DNA of 64,000 nt from positions 5,394,001 to 5,458,000 of the forward strand of contig NZ_CP146022.1 of the NCBI RefSeq assembly GCF_036967205.1. Reading direction: 5' to 3'. Shown here piece after piece: positions 32,924-42,169 of the stretch. Numbering within the stretch: position 1 is the stretch's first letter; every line of letters starts with the position of its first letter. The translations under genes and the position numbers were made by a program. Source of the DNA: Streptomyces sp. Q6 (lineage in GTDB: Bacteria > Actinomycetota > Actinomycetes > Streptomycetales > Streptomycetaceae). The notes under the pieces were generated by a model that was not told the origin of the DNA, did not search any database, and worked only from the letters and a program-made list of their open reading frames with translations.

Positions 32924-33352
32924 ATGGCCGCGAAGCGATTGAACGCCAGCTTCTCCGACCAGGTCGTGAGCATGGTCAAGAGCCTGCGCACGGAAGCCCC
33001 CGAGTGCGTCGCCGCCGGTGTCGTCGACATGTCCACCGGCATGCTCCTGGCCTACGAGACCGTCGACAACCACCCCGCCGAAGTCCTCGACCTGCTGGCC
33101 GGTGCGACCCTGGACCTGTTCCAGGGCCGCACCGTCCTGATGATCGAGGACGTCTGGAAGGAGCGGCGCGGCCAGGAGCACGAGAACCACTTCTTCCAGG
33201 AGATCCTCGTCAACAGCGACAACATCACCCATCTGTTCGTGCGCCTGACCGAGCAGCAGGACATCGTCGCCGTGACGGTGTGCCGCAAGTCGGTGAACGT
33301 GGGCATGCTGGTCGCCCAAGTACGCCGAGTCGTCCGGGAGTACAGCCTCTGA
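32924..33352 (+). CDS. Roadblock/LC7-like protein 2
   Basis: The 142 residues include VVSMVKSLRTEAPECVAAG, VVDMSTGMLLAYETVDNHP and THLFVRLTEQQDIVAVTVCRKSVNVGML, all in the order of a Roadblock-like domain. It is cotranscribed with the first Roadblock gene. No MglA/CvnD-type GTPase lies near, so its partner must be elsewhere or it acts through the DUF4388-like protein upstream. Confidence 0.7.
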   Translation: MAAKRLNASFSDQVVSMVKSLRTEAPECVAAGVVDMSTGMLLAYETVDNHPAEVLDLLAGATLDLFQGRTVLMIEDVWKERRGQEHENHFFQEILVNSDNITHLFVRLTEQQDIVAVTVCRKSVNVGMLVAQVRRVVREYSL

Positions 33353-33386
33353 CCCGCGATCCGTGAGCCGGCCGGGGGTGCCCGCG

Positions 33387-35789
33387 CTACTCCGTGCGCA
33401 GGCCCTCCGGCCGCATCAGGCGGTACAGCGGCGGCAGGCTCAGCAGGGTGACCACCACGATCGCCGCCGCGCCCACGCCCACCAGCGGCAGGAACAGGAA
33501 CCAGTCGGTGACCGGCTTGTGGATCATGCGGAGCATCAGCGCCCCGAGACCCAGGCCGCCCGTGACGGCCAGCGCCATGCCGAGGACGACCGGGATCGCC
33601 GTCTGCCACAGCACCGACCAGGCCAGCGTCGAGCGGCGGGTCCCGTAGGCGACGAGGACCGACAACAGGCGCCTGCGCTCCCGCAGTTGCTCGATCTGCG
33701 AGACCAGCATCGAGGCCGCGATCAGCGTCATCGTCAGCGCCGCCGCGGTGAACAGGCCCGAGCGGACGCTCTCGTACTGCCGGTTCCGCTCGACCGACCG
33801 GTACGTCCACACCCGCATCCCCGGGTCGATCCTGTAGGCGGCGGTGCGCGCGTGTTCGACGGCGTCCGGCACGCTCTCGTCGATCTGGATCTGCGCGGAC
33901 GTCGACGCGTTGTGCAGGGACTCCGCGTCGAAGGCGCCCGGCGTGGCCAGGATGCCGCCGAAGCGGGCGCCCCCCGGGTCGCGCCGGGAGTCGACGGTGC
34001 GGGTGTCCGCCGGGATCGTCCAGCGGACCGCCTTCGGGGCGCCGGGGTCGTAGTCGCTCGCGTCGTCGATGGCGAGCCGGGAGCCCGGTCGGCCGTACTT
34101 CTCCAACTGGCCGTCGCTGTACGCGTCGTGGGATCCCGTCACCCGGAACACGTCGCCGTCCGCGCAGGAGGGCAGCTTCGCCAGCTCGCGCAGCGCGGTG
34201 CAGGTGCCGACGGAGAACGAGAGGGTCGGGACGGCGCCGTCGGCGTCCGGTTTCACGCCCGCCGGGTTCGCCCAGCTGTCGACGGTGCCGATGACCTTCT
34301 TGACGCCCTTGGCCGCACTGAACTCGTCGACCATCCGCTGCGCCAGCCTGCCACTCGGGAAGTCGGCCATGGCACCCATCTGGGCCCGCTTGGGGTCCTC
34401 GCCGGTCGTCTTCTCGAAGTCGTCGTTGATGCCGACGGTGAACATCTGGAGGGCGATGCCGCCCGCGACCGCGATGGTGATCCCGGCGACCGCGCGGCTC
34501 GCGCCGCTGCTGCTCAACTGGAGCCTGCGCGCGGCCAGATGCCACGGCACCGGGCCGCCCCGCAGCCGTCGTACGACCGCCTCGACCAGCCACGGCAGCA
34601 CCAGGACCAGGCCGATCAGGGTGAGCGTGATGCCCGCCGCGATGTGCACGACGCCGAGTGTGTCCACCGTGGAGACGGGGCCCGCCGTGAGCAGCAGCAG
34701 TGTTCCGGCGACCGGCACCGGCAGCCGCCACCACAGGCGGCGGGCCCGGGTGCGGGCGCTGCGCACGACGCCCAGCGGCTCGATCGCCACCGAGCGCAGC
34801 GCGAGCAGGGTGACGACGATCGCCGCGAGCGGCACCGCGACGAGGATCAGCGCGGCGAGGGCGGGCACCGGCGAGAAGTCGGCCGGGAACGCCGCGAGCC
34901 GCCAGATCTCCACGAAGCCGAACATCTGCCGTCCGGCCAGGAAGAAGACGATGCCGAGCGCCAGGCCGATCAGCGTGCCGAACAGGGCCTCGCCCGCCGC
35001 CATACGGCGCGTCATCCGGATGTCCGCGCCGACCAGGCGCAGCGCGGCGAGCCGCTTGTCGCGCCGCTCACCGCCGAACCGTACGGCCGTCGCGATGAAG
35101 ATGGCGACCGGGACGAGGAGGACGACGCAGGCCAGCACGACCATCAGGACGAGGACCGGGTCGAGCGGCTCCGACGGGTCGTGGTGCCCGAAGCGGTCGA
35201 TGCGGTAGGCGCCGTGCTCGGTGTCGAGGGTGTCGCTGCCCGCGTACAGGTAGAGGTCGAAGGGGTCGCCCAGGCCCGCGTCGCCGATCGTGCCCACGAC
35301 GCGGTAGTCGTAGCGCTCCTTGAGGAGTTGGCCCTCGGGGGAGTCGAGCAGGTCCTTCAGGGCGGGGGAGACCACCATCTCGCCGGGCCCGGGGAGATGG
35401 TCGACGCCGGGCGGCAGCGGCGGGTGCGCGCCGTCGGGGCGCAGCAGAAAGCCGCCGACCCTGCCGTCCCGGTACTCGGACGAGGCGTCCAGGTACAGCA
35501 GGGTCCGGTCGCCGGGCTCCAGGTGGGTGGTGGCGTCGCTCATGCCGACCTGGCGGGCGTTCAGGCGGACGTCACGCTCGTTCAGGAACGTCGGGACGGA
35601 GGCCGCGCCGAGCAGCAGGGCCACACCGAGCCCGACGCCGATCGCGGTGAGCAGCGTACGGACCCAGCCCTCGCGGCCGCCCGACGCGGCGAAGCGCAGG
35701 CCGAGGCCGAGGTCGCGCAGGCGGCCCCCGAGACCGGGTGGGGCGCCGGCGTCGGCGGCCCGTGCGGGCCGCTCGTCGAGCAGGGTCAT
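33387..35789 (-). CDS. FtsX-family ABC exporter permease
   Basis: At 800 residues it is a double FtsX/MacB-type permease: an N-terminal helix, a large extracellular domain, three helices (about 275-370), further helices, a second outer domain and three C-terminal helices. LVGADIRMTRRMAAGEALFG marks the first FtsX domain and LVAYGTRRSTLAWSVLWQ the second. With the ATPase encoded just upstream it forms a transporter for peptides, lipids or antibiotics; the substrate is unknown. Start and stop overlap with the ATPase gene (ATGA). Confidence 0.88.
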   Translation of the reverse strand: MTLLDERPARAADAGAPPGLGGRLRDLGLGLRFAASGGREGWVRTLLTAIGVGLGVALLLGAASVPTFLNERDVRLNARQVGMSDATTHLEPGDRTLLYLDASSEYRDGRVGGFLLRPDGAHPPLPPGVDHLPGPGEMVVSPALKDLLDSPEGQLLKERYDYRVVGTIGDAGLGDPFDLYLYAGSDTLDTEHGAYRIDRFGHHDPSEPLDPVLVLMVVLACVVLLVPVAIFIATAVRFGGERRDKRLAALRLVGADIRMTRRMAAGEALFGTLIGLALGIVFFLAGRQMFGFVEIWRLAAFPADFSPVPALAALILVAVPLAAIVVTLLALRSVAIEPLGVVRSARTRARRLWWRLPVPVAGTLLLLTAGPVSTVDTLGVVHIAAGITLTLIGLVLVLPWLVEAVVRRLRGGPVPWHLAARRLQLSSSGASRAVAGITIAVAGGIALQMFTVGINDDFEKTTGEDPKRAQMGAMADFPSGRLAQRMVDEFSAAKGVKKVIGTVDSWANPAGVKPDADGAVPTLSFSVGTCTALRELAKLPSCADGDVFRVTGSHDAYSDGQLEKYGRPGSRLAIDDASDYDPGAPKAVRWTIPADTRTVDSRRDPGGARFGGILATPGAFDAESLHNASTSAQIQIDESVPDAVEHARTAAYRIDPGMRVWTYRSVERNRQYESVRSGLFTAAALTMTLIAASMLVSQIEQLRERRRLLSVLVAYGTRRSTLAWSVLWQTAIPVVLGMALAVTGGLGLGALMLRMIHKPVTDWFLFLPLVGVGAAAIVVVTLLSLPPLYRLMRPEGLRTE

Positions 35790-36484
35790 CGGGCGAACTC
35801 CATGTCGCGGGAGCGGCCGTCGCGCACGACGACCTCGCGGTCGGAGTAGGCGGCGACCCGGGCCTCGTGGGTGACCAGGACGACGGCGGCGTTCGCGCCG
35901 CGCGCGGCCTCGGTGAGCAGTTCCATGACGCGCTCGCCGTTGAGCGAGTCGAGGGCGCCGGTCGGCTCGTCGGCGAAGAGCACGCGCGGGTTCGTGACCA
36001 GCGAGCGGGCGACGGCGACGCGCTGTCCCTGGCCGCCGGATATCTCACCGGGCCGCTTGGCCGCCAGGTCGTCGACCTCCAGGCGCTCCAGCTGTGCCGC
36101 GGCCCGGCGCTCGGCCTCCTTGCGCTTGACGCCGTTCAGCCGGAGCGGCAGCGCGACGTTCTCCAGGCAGGTCAGCTCCGGTACGAGCTGGCCGAACTGG
36201 AAGACGAAGCCGAACTCGCCGCGGCGCAGCGCGCTGCGCTCCGCGTCGGAGAGCGCGGCCAGGTCGCGGCCGCCGTACACGACCGTGCCGGAGTCGGGCG
36301 TGACGATCCCCGCGAGGCAGTGCAGCAGGGTCGACTTGCCCGAGCCCGAGGGGCCCATCACGGCGACGACCTCACCCGGGTGCACGGAGAAGGAGGCGCC
36401 GTCGAGCGCGGGTGTGGGCCCGTACGCCTTGTGGAGATCGGTCGCGGTGAGCAGGGAGCCGGGGGGTGGCGTTGCGGTGCTCAT
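35786..36484 (-). CDS. ABC transporter ATPase (MacB/LolD-like)
   Basis: The 232-residue ATPase has Walker A GPSGSGKST, Q-loop FQFGQL, signature SGGQGQR, Walker B VLFADEPTGALDS and the His loop THEARV. It belongs to the MacB/LolD group that serves FtsX permeases. The ATG at 36484 overlaps the stop of the PadR gene (ATGA) and its own stop overlaps the permease start, so PadR, ATPase and permease are one operon. Confidence 0.93.
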   Translation of the reverse strand: MSTATPPPGSLLTATDLHKAYGPTPALDGASFSVHPGEVVAVMGPSGSGKSTLLHCLAGIVTPDSGTVVYGGRDLAALSDAERSALRRGEFGFVFQFGQLVPELTCLENVALPLRLNGVKRKEAERRAAAQLERLEVDDLAAKRPGEISGGQGQRVAVARSLVTNPRVLFADEPTGALDSLNGERVMELLTEAARGANAAVVLVTHEARVAAYSDREVVVRDGRSRDMEFAR

Positions 36485-37008
36485 GAGGGGCGGACCTCCG
36501 CGGCGAGCTTGTCGAGGCGCGCGGTGGTCAGTTCCAGCCAGCGCAGGTCGGCTTCGAGGTGGAAGAGGGCGTGGTCGCAGATCAGCTGGTCGGCGAGGTC
36601 GCCCTTGCGCTTGCGGTCGGTGAGCGTGCGCATCAGCCGCAGGTGCTCGGAGCGCTGCGCGTCGAGCAGCTCGGCGGCGTCGCGCTCGGTCAGCAGGGCG
36701 AGGACGACCTTCGTGTAGAGCGTCGACTGGAGGTACGGCTCCGGCTTCTCCGGCGTCGCGAGCCACTGCCGTACGTCGGTGACGCCGGCTTCGGTGATCG
36801 CGTACCGCTTGCGCTCGGGGCCGCCGCCGGCCTCGATCCCGTCGACCTCGACGAGGCCGTTCTTCAGGAGGCGGGACATGGTCGAGTAGACCTGTCCGTA
36901 GTGCAGCGGCTTGTCGTGCCCGAACGTCTCGTCGAAGGTGCGCTTGAGGTCGTATCCGTGCCGGGGTCCGGATTCCAGGAGCCCGAGGAGGGTGTGGCCG
37001 ATGGACAT
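36481..37008 (-). CDS. PadR-family regulator of the ABC exporter operon
   Basis: ATG 37008 gives a 175-residue PadR protein: IGHTLLGLLESGPRHGYDLKR and HYGQVYSTMSRLLKNGLVEV of the winged helix, and the C-terminal dimer helix DHALFHLEADLRWLELTTARLD. PadR proteins repress drug-export genes and leave DNA on binding a ligand. It heads the exporter operon and lies just after a conspicuous inverted element, its probable operator. Confidence 0.9.
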   Translation of the reverse strand: MSIGHTLLGLLESGPRHGYDLKRTFDETFGHDKPLHYGQVYSTMSRLLKNGLVEVDGIEAGGGPERKRYAITEAGVTDVRQWLATPEKPEPYLQSTLYTKVVLALLTERDAAELLDAQRSEHLRLMRTLTDRKRKGDLADQLICDHALFHLEADLRWLELTTARLDKLAAEVRPS

Positions 37009-37025
37009 GACGGTGACTGTACACC

Positions 37026-37048
37026 GTGTGTATACCCGGGGTGTATAC
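37026..37048 (-). promoter_or_regulatory. Repeated GTATAC elements, candidate PadR operator and promoter
   Basis: GTATAC occurs at 37030-37035 and 37043-37048, each a perfect palindrome and together one larger palindrome-like block, 18 bases before the PadR start. The AT-rich hexamers stand out in this GC-rich DNA and may also be the -10 of the operon. Autorepression by PadR is inferred. Confidence 0.55.
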
Positions 37049-37102
37049 GCCGCGTTCCCCGCCCCCGTCAGGGGTGCGGGGAACGCTGACGACCAGCCCC
37101 GC

Positions 37103-37354
37103 TCACCCGTCGGACGCCGGTCCCGCCGGTCCCGCCGGGCCCTCCGGACTCTTGGGCGGCCGCCCTCGTCGGGGGATGGGCCCCGCCGAGCCGGGCAGCC
37201 GTCCGGACTCCGCGAGGGCACGCCTGAGCAGGAACTCGATCTGCGCGTTCGCGGAGCGCAGCTCGTCCCCGGCCCAGCGGGCCAGCGCCTCGTACACCGC
37301 GGGGTCGAGCCGCAGCAGCACCTGTTTGCGCGCCGGAGGCGGTGGTGGCGTCAC
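37103..37354 (-). CDS. Ribbon-helix-helix (Arc/CopG-like) protein
   Basis: This 83-residue protein contains KQVLLRLDPAVYEALARWAGDELRSANAQIEFLLRRAL in adjoining parts, which fits a beta strand and two helices of an Arc/CopG fold, followed by a Pro/Gly-rich tail. Its GTG start overlaps the stop of the SPFH gene. It is likely a DNA-binding protein. A perfect palindrome at the promoter of the pair would suit it as operator. Confidence 0.75.
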   Translation of the reverse strand: MTPPPPPARKQVLLRLDPAVYEALARWAGDELRSANAQIEFLLRRALAESGRLPGSAGPIPRRGRPPKSPEGPAGPAGPASDG

Positions 37355-38289
37355 TGGTAGAGCGTCCCGGTGTTGAGGACCGGCTGCGCGGCACGGTCAC
37401 CGCAGAGCACGACCAGCAGGTTGGAGACCATCGCCGCCTTGCGCTCCTCGTCCAGCGCCACGAAGTCCTGCTCCGTGATGCGGGCGAGCGCGTCCTCGAC
37501 CATGCCGACCGCGCCGTCCACGATCAGCCGGCGGGCGGCGACCACGGCCCCGGCCTGCTGGCGCTGGAGCATCGCCGAGGCGATCTCGGGCGCGTACGCG
37601 AGGTGCGTGAAGCGGGACTCGATGATCTGGACGCCGGCCGCCTCGACGCGCGCGTGCAGTTCGACGGCGAGCTTCTCGGTGATCTCCTCGGCGTTGCCGC
37701 GCAGCGACAGGCCGCCCTCGTCGTGCGCGTCGTAGGGGTACTCGATGGCGATGTGGCGTACGGCCGCCTCGGTCTGGGTCGAGACGAACTCCAGGAAGTC
37801 GTCGACCTCGAAGCTGGCCTGCGCGGTGTCCTCGACCTTCCACACCACGACCGCGGCGAGCTCGATCGGGTTGCCGTAGGCGTCGTTCACCTTCAGCACG
37901 GCCGTCTCGTGGTTGCGCACGCGCGTCGAGATCTTCGTACGGGACGTGAGCGGGTTGACCCAGCGCAGGCCGTCCGTGCGGATCGTGCCCCGGTAGCGCC
38001 CGAAGAGCTGGACGACGCGGGCCTCGCCCGGCGCCACCATGTTCAGGCCGCACATGGCGAAGAACGCCGCGATCGCGATCACGACGCCGACGATGATCAG
38101 CGCCGCCTTGGCCCCCGCCGACGTGCTCGCCGCGCCGATCGCGATCAGGCCGGCCCCCACGAGCAGGCCGACGAGCCCGAGCAGCAGGGCGAGTCCACCG
38201 CCGATGCTGTGCGCCGCGACCTCGCGCACCCGGGCTTTGGGCATCTGCGGTACGTCGGGAGTGGCGGATGTGGCGTCCGTCTCGGACAT
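37351..38289 (-). CDS. SPFH-domain (stomatin/prohibitin-like) membrane protein
   Basis: The 312-residue protein has two N-terminal membrane helices (about 25-80) and then the SPFH domain: [47 protein letters not shown] and [29 protein letters not shown] in sequence blocks. SPFH proteins form large rings in membranes and organise quality control. The start is the ATG at 38289. In many actinobacteria a small ribbon-helix-helix gene follows, as here. Confidence 0.9.
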   Translation of the reverse strand: MSETDATSATPDVPQMPKARVREVAAHSIGGGLALLLGLVGLLVGAGLIAIGAASTSAGAKAALIIVGVVIAIAAFFAMCGLNMVAPGEARVVQLFGRYRGTIRTDGLRWVNPLTSRTKISTRVRNHETAVLKVNDAYGNPIELAAVVVWKVEDTAQASFEVDDFLEFVSTQTEAAVRHIAIEYPYDAHDEGGLSLRGNAEEITEKLAVELHARVEAAGVQIIESRFTHLAYAPEIASAMLQRQQAGAVVAARRLIVDGAVGMVEDALARITEQDFVALDEERKAAMVSNLLVVLCGDRAAQPVLNTGTLYQ

Positions 38290-38344
38290 GGCGGTCCCCG
38301 TCTCTCTGAGCTGTGGGTTCGCGAAACGTGTGACGCGAACCGAT

Positions 38345-38368
38345 CTATCAAAGTGATAGCACATTATG
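38345..38368 (-). promoter_or_regulatory. Promoter of the SPFH/RHH pair with palindromic operator
   Basis: On the minus strand CATAAT (38363-38368) makes a near-consensus -10. The start point then falls within the perfect inverted repeat CTATCA-N3-TGATAG (38345-38359). Such small palindromes are typical Arc/CopG sites, so autoregulation by the RHH protein is likely. Confidence 0.55.
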
Positions 38369-38459
38369 CCCGACGGCAACCATCCGCACGTCCCGATCGT
38401 CGGTTCCCATGGGGTAGGTGCTGATTGTCACGTCCTGAAATGACCGGATCAGCAGGGTT

Positions 38460-38490
38460 TTGACATAAGTGACGGTGTTAGCTTCATGAG
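38460..38490 (+). promoter_or_regulatory. Possible promoter element upstream of the PBP gene
   Basis: A perfect TTGACA (38460-38465) lies 114 bases before the PBP start, in a notably AT-rich stretch. The best -10 candidates (TTAGCT at 38478 or the TTCATG region near 38483) have unusual spacing of 12-17 bases, so only the -35 is convincing. Confidence 0.4.
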
Positions 38491-38578
38491 CTGATTCAGC
38501 ACGGAAGACGCAGAAGACGACCACGTACCCACGCGTACACAAACCGGTACCCGAACGAGATGCGGAGCAACTGAGGTC

Positions 38579-40828
38579 ATGGGCCGAGCCGATGCGAGGA
38601 AAGCGCAGAAGCGCGCGTCGCGGCCTTCGGGCATACGCCGCTTCTTCTCCTGGAAGAAGCTCCTGGGTGCGTTCTTCGGGCTCGTGCTGCTGTGCATGGG
38701 CGCGTTCGTGGTGCTGTACCTGGTGATCGACATACCCGAGGGCAACCCGGACGCCGAGAAGCAGAGCAACATCTTCCAGTACAGCGACGGCTCGACCATG
38801 GCCCGCACGGGCACGGTCAACCGGGAGCTGGTGGACCTGGCCGAGGTGCCCAAGGACGTCCAGCGGACGTTCGTCGCCGCCGAGAACAAGTCGTTCTACA
38901 GCGACCAGGGCATCGACCTGAAGGGCACCGCCCGCGGCATGCTCAACACGGTCACCGGCAAGGGCAAGCAGGGTGGCTCGACGATCACCCAGCAGTACGT
39001 GAAGAACTACTACCTCACGCAGGACCAGACCGTCTCGCGCAAGCTGAAGGAACTGGTCATCTCGCTGAAGGTGGACCAGAAGAAGTCCAAGGACGACATC
39101 CTCGCCGGGTACATCAACACCAGCTACTACGGCCGCGGCGCCTGGGGCATCCAGGCCGCCGCCCACGCGTACTACGACAAGGACGCCTCGAAGCTGACGG
39201 TGGAGGAGGGCGCCTACCTCGCCGCGCTGCTCCAGGCCCCCAGCCAGTACGACTGGGCCAACGCCTCGGACACCGGCAAGAGGCTCGTCACGGCGCGCTG
39301 GAACTACGTCCTGGACAACATGGTCGACAAGCACTGGCTCAGCGCGAGCGCCCGCCAGGCCATGACGAAGTTCCCCAAGCCGATGCAGCCGAAGGCCGCC
39401 GCGGGCCTCGAAGGCCAGGAGGGGTACCTCTACACGGCCGCCAAGGCCGAGGTGATGAAGGACCTGAACCTCACGGACGACCAGTTCGAGGCCGGCGGCT
39501 ACACCATCACCCTGAACGTCGACCGCAAGAAGCAGAAGCAGCTGGAGAAGTCGGTCAAGGAGCAGCTGACCGACCACCTCGACCCCAAGAGCAAGAAGGC
39601 CGACGCGCGCGTGCAGGCCGGCGCCGTCTCCGTCGACCCGAAGACCGGCAGGGTGCTCGCGATGTACGGCGGCGCGGGGCTCAGCGAGCACTACGTCAAC
39701 AACGCCACCCGCGACGACTACCAGCCCGCCTCCACCTTCAAGCCGCTGATCCTCGCGGCGGCCCTGGAGAACAACGCCAAGACGCAGAACGGCTCGTCGA
39801 TCAAGGCGAGCACGATCTACGACGGCACCAACAAGCGGCCGGTCGTCAACGACGGCCAGAAGGTCGGCTTCGCCCCGCCGAACGAGGACGACCGCAGCTA
39901 CGGCCCGGTCACCGTGCAGACCGCCATGAACAAGTCCATCAACTCCGTCTTCGCGCAGATGGGCGCCGACGTCGGCATGCAGCAGGTGATGGACACGGCC
40001 GAGAAGCTCGGCATGGACAAGGACGACCTCAAGCCGTACGCGGCCCAGACTCTCGGCACCATGGGCGCCAGCCCGATGGAGATGGCCGGCGTCTACGCCA
40101 CCCTCGACAACCACGGCAAGGAAGTCACCCCGCAGATCGTGAAGTCGGTGACCGTCAAGGGCGAGAAGGTCGCGCTGCCGGACGCCGTCGGCGACCAGGT
40201 CATCAGCCGCGGCGCCGCCGACTCGGTCACCTCGGTCCTGACCGGTGTGGTCGACGACGGTACGGCGAAGGCGTCGGTGCGCGACAACCCGGCGCGCGAC
40301 GGCCAGCAGGTCGCGGGCAAGACCGGTACCTCCGACGACAACAAGTCGGCCTGGTTCACCGGGTACACACCGGACCTGGTCACCTCGGTCGGCCTGTTCG
40401 GCGAGGGTGCGCTGAAGACGTCGGAGGCGGGCGCGCATGTCTCCATGAAGGGCGCCGGCGGCCTGCCGCGCGTCGACGGCGGCAGCTTCCCGGCCCGGAT
40501 CTGGGCGCAGTACACCTTCAACTCGTCGAGCTCCAACAGCACGTTCGACCTCGACACCGACATGGGTGCGGGCGTCGAGCCGACCACGACGGCGCCGGTC
40601 ACGCCGACGCAGGAGCCGTCCACCCCGTCGTCGCCGACGCAGGAGCCGTCCACGGAGCCGCCGTCGACCACGACGTCGCCGACCGAGGAGCCGACCACCG
40701 AGCCGCCGACGGACGAGCCGACCGAGCCGACCACGGACCCGACCGACACCGGGGATCCGACCGGCGGGATCACGCTGGACCCGGTCGATCCACAGGACAA
40801 CAACGGCAACGGCAACGGCAGGAACTGA
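38579..40828 (+). CDS. Bifunctional penicillin-binding protein (class A PBP)
   Basis: The 749-residue protein starts at ATG 38579 with a short basic tail and a membrane helix (about 28-52). The glycosyltransferase-51 domain comes next (AENKSFYSDQGIDL, GGSTITQQYVKNYYL, GYINTSYYGRGAWGIQAAA), then the transpeptidase domain with STFK (SXXK), SIN and KTG (VAGKTGTS). A long Thr/Pro/Glu-rich tail of about 100 residues ends the protein. It polymerises and cross-links peptidoglycan outside the membrane. Its size and Pro-rich tail match the actinobacterial PonA type. Confidence 0.95.
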   Translation: MGRADARKAQKRASRPSGIRRFFSWKKLLGAFFGLVLLCMGAFVVLYLVIDIPEGNPDAEKQSNIFQYSDGSTMARTGTVNRELVDLAEVPKDVQRTFVAAENKSFYSDQGIDLKGTARGMLNTVTGKGKQGGSTITQQYVKNYYLTQDQTVSRKLKELVISLKVDQKKSKDDILAGYINTSYYGRGAWGIQAAAHAYYDKDASKLTVEEGAYLAALLQAPSQYDWANASDTGKRLVTARWNYVLDNMVDKHWLSASARQAMTKFPKPMQPKAAAGLEGQEGYLYTAAKAEVMKDLNLTDDQFEAGGYTITLNVDRKKQKQLEKSVKEQLTDHLDPKSKKADARVQAGAVSVDPKTGRVLAMYGGAGLSEHYVNNATRDDYQPASTFKPLILAAALENNAKTQNGSSIKASTIYDGTNKRPVVNDGQKVGFAPPNEDDRSYGPVTVQTAMNKSINSVFAQMGADVGMQQVMDTAEKLGMDKDDLKPYAAQTLGTMGASPMEMAGVYATLDNHGKEVTPQIVKSVTVKGEKVALPDAVGDQVISRGAADSVTSVLTGVVDDGTAKASVRDNPARDGQQVAGKTGTSDDNKSAWFTGYTPDLVTSVGLFGEGALKTSEAGAHVSMKGAGGLPRVDGGSFPARIWAQYTFNSSSSNSTFDLDTDMGAGVEPTTTAPVTPTQEPSTPSSPTQEPSTEPPSTTTSPTEEPTTEPPTDEPTEPTTDPTDTGDPTGGITLDPVDPQDNNGNGNGRN

Positions 40829-40832
40829 GCAG

Positions 40833-40886
40833 GCACGCCGAAGGGGCGCCGGGAACCGCGGGGTTCTCGGCGCCCCTTCGGCGTGC
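40833..40886. terminator. Long hairpin between PBP and M20 genes
   Basis: Arms 40833-40851 and 40868-40886 are perfect complements of 19 bases, with further pairing inside the 16-base loop (GAACC/GGGTTC). The two genes converge here, so the structure probably stops both. Confidence 0.85.
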
Positions 40887-42169
40887 TCAGCCGAGCCAGG
40901 AGCGCGCCGCCCCCAGCATCGCCCGTACCCCCAGCTCGATCGTCGGGTCCTGGAGCGGCGCGTACTGCGGGGAGTGGTTCACGGCGACCTCCGGCGGCAG
41001 TCCGCGCGTCGCGAGCGTCCCGGGTTCGAGGCCCTCGAACGCCGCCCGGTCCGCCCCGCCGAAGTGCCAGAACACCGACGGCACCCCGAGCACGTCACCG
41101 AACAGACCGAAGTCCTCGCTGCCGTTGATCGGCTGCGGCAGCACGAGCACGGCCTGCTCGCCCAGGACCCGGCGCAGCCCCTCGATCGTCGTCGCGGTGG
41201 CCTCCGCCGAGTTCACCGTCACGGGGAACGAACCGAGCGAGGTGAACTCCGGTTCCCTGGGCGCGCCCGACGCCACGCACTCCGCCCGGACGATCCGGTG
41301 CACCGCGGCGAGCACCCGCTCGCGCACGACGGGGTCCACGGACCGGATGTTGAGCTTCAGCTCGGCCTCGTCCGGGATGATGTTCTCCTTCGTGCCGGCG
41401 TGGATCGAGCCCACCGTCACGACCGCGGCCTGCGAGGCGCCGACCTCCCGCGCGACCACCGTCTGGAGCCGGAGCACCACGGCCGCCGCCATCACCACCG
41501 GGTCGACGGTCGACTCGGGCGTCGACCCGTGCCCGCCGCGCCCGAAGAGCCGTACGCGGTAGCTGTCGGAGGCCGCCATGACCGGGCCGGGCCGGGTCAC
41601 CGCGACCCCCGCGGGGAACGGGCCCACATGCTGGCCCAGGCACACGTCGGGGGTCGGGAACCGCTCCGCGAACCCGTCCGCGAGCATGTCCCGCGCGCCC
41701 TCGCCGATCTCCTCGGCGGGCTGGAACACGGCGACGACGGTGCCGCGCCAGCCGTCACGGTGCGCGACGAGCTGCGCCGCCGCGCCGAGCAGACACGTGA
41801 CGTGCATGTCGTGGCCGCAGGCGTGCATCACCGGTACGTCGTTGCCGTCGCGGTCCGTGCCGCGCGCCACGGACGCGTACGGCAGGCCGGTCGCCTCCAG
41901 GACGGGCAGCCCGTCCATGTCGGCGCGCAGCAGGACGACGGGCCCTCGCCGTTGCGCAGCACCCCGACGACCCCGGTGCCGCCGACGCCCTCCGTCACCT
42001 CCCAGCCGCCCTGCGCGCGCAGCCGCCGCGCGACGATCCCCGCGGTGCGGGTCTCCTGGAGGGACAGCTCGGGGTGGGCGTGCAGGTCCTGGTACAGCTC
42101 GCGCAGGCCGGGCAGCCGGGCGTCGAGTCCGTCGGCGAGGTCCTGTCCGGTGGTCGTGTGCGTGGTCAT
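40887..42169 (-). pseudogene. M20 family amidohydrolase (amino-acid N-acyl hydrolase type), frameshifted near 41942
   Basis: From the ATG at 42169 the first 70 residues (MTTHTTTGQDLADG, LYQDLHAHPELSLQETRTA) match the start of M20 hydrolases such as IAL/HipO. At about 41938-41944 the frame breaks. RNGEGP should continue to VVLLRADMDGLP, which holds the first metal Asp, but that is in another frame. The rest, from MDGLPVLEATGLPYAS on (ACGHDMHVTCLLGAAAQL, GSEDFGLFGDVLGVP), is a normal 343-residue M20 frame ending at 40887. Adding one C in the CCC run restores 427 residues. The ATG overlaps the stop of the MFS gene. Confidence 0.85.

Noticed and set aside
33363-35849. Very long open frame antisense to the FtsX permease
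   Set aside because: It has no protein family features and arises from the high GC content; the permease on the other strand is clear.
38348-40438. 696-codon frame antisense to the penicillin-binding protein
   Set aside because: Composition is that of a GC-rich shadow; the PBP motifs on the plus strand are unambiguous.
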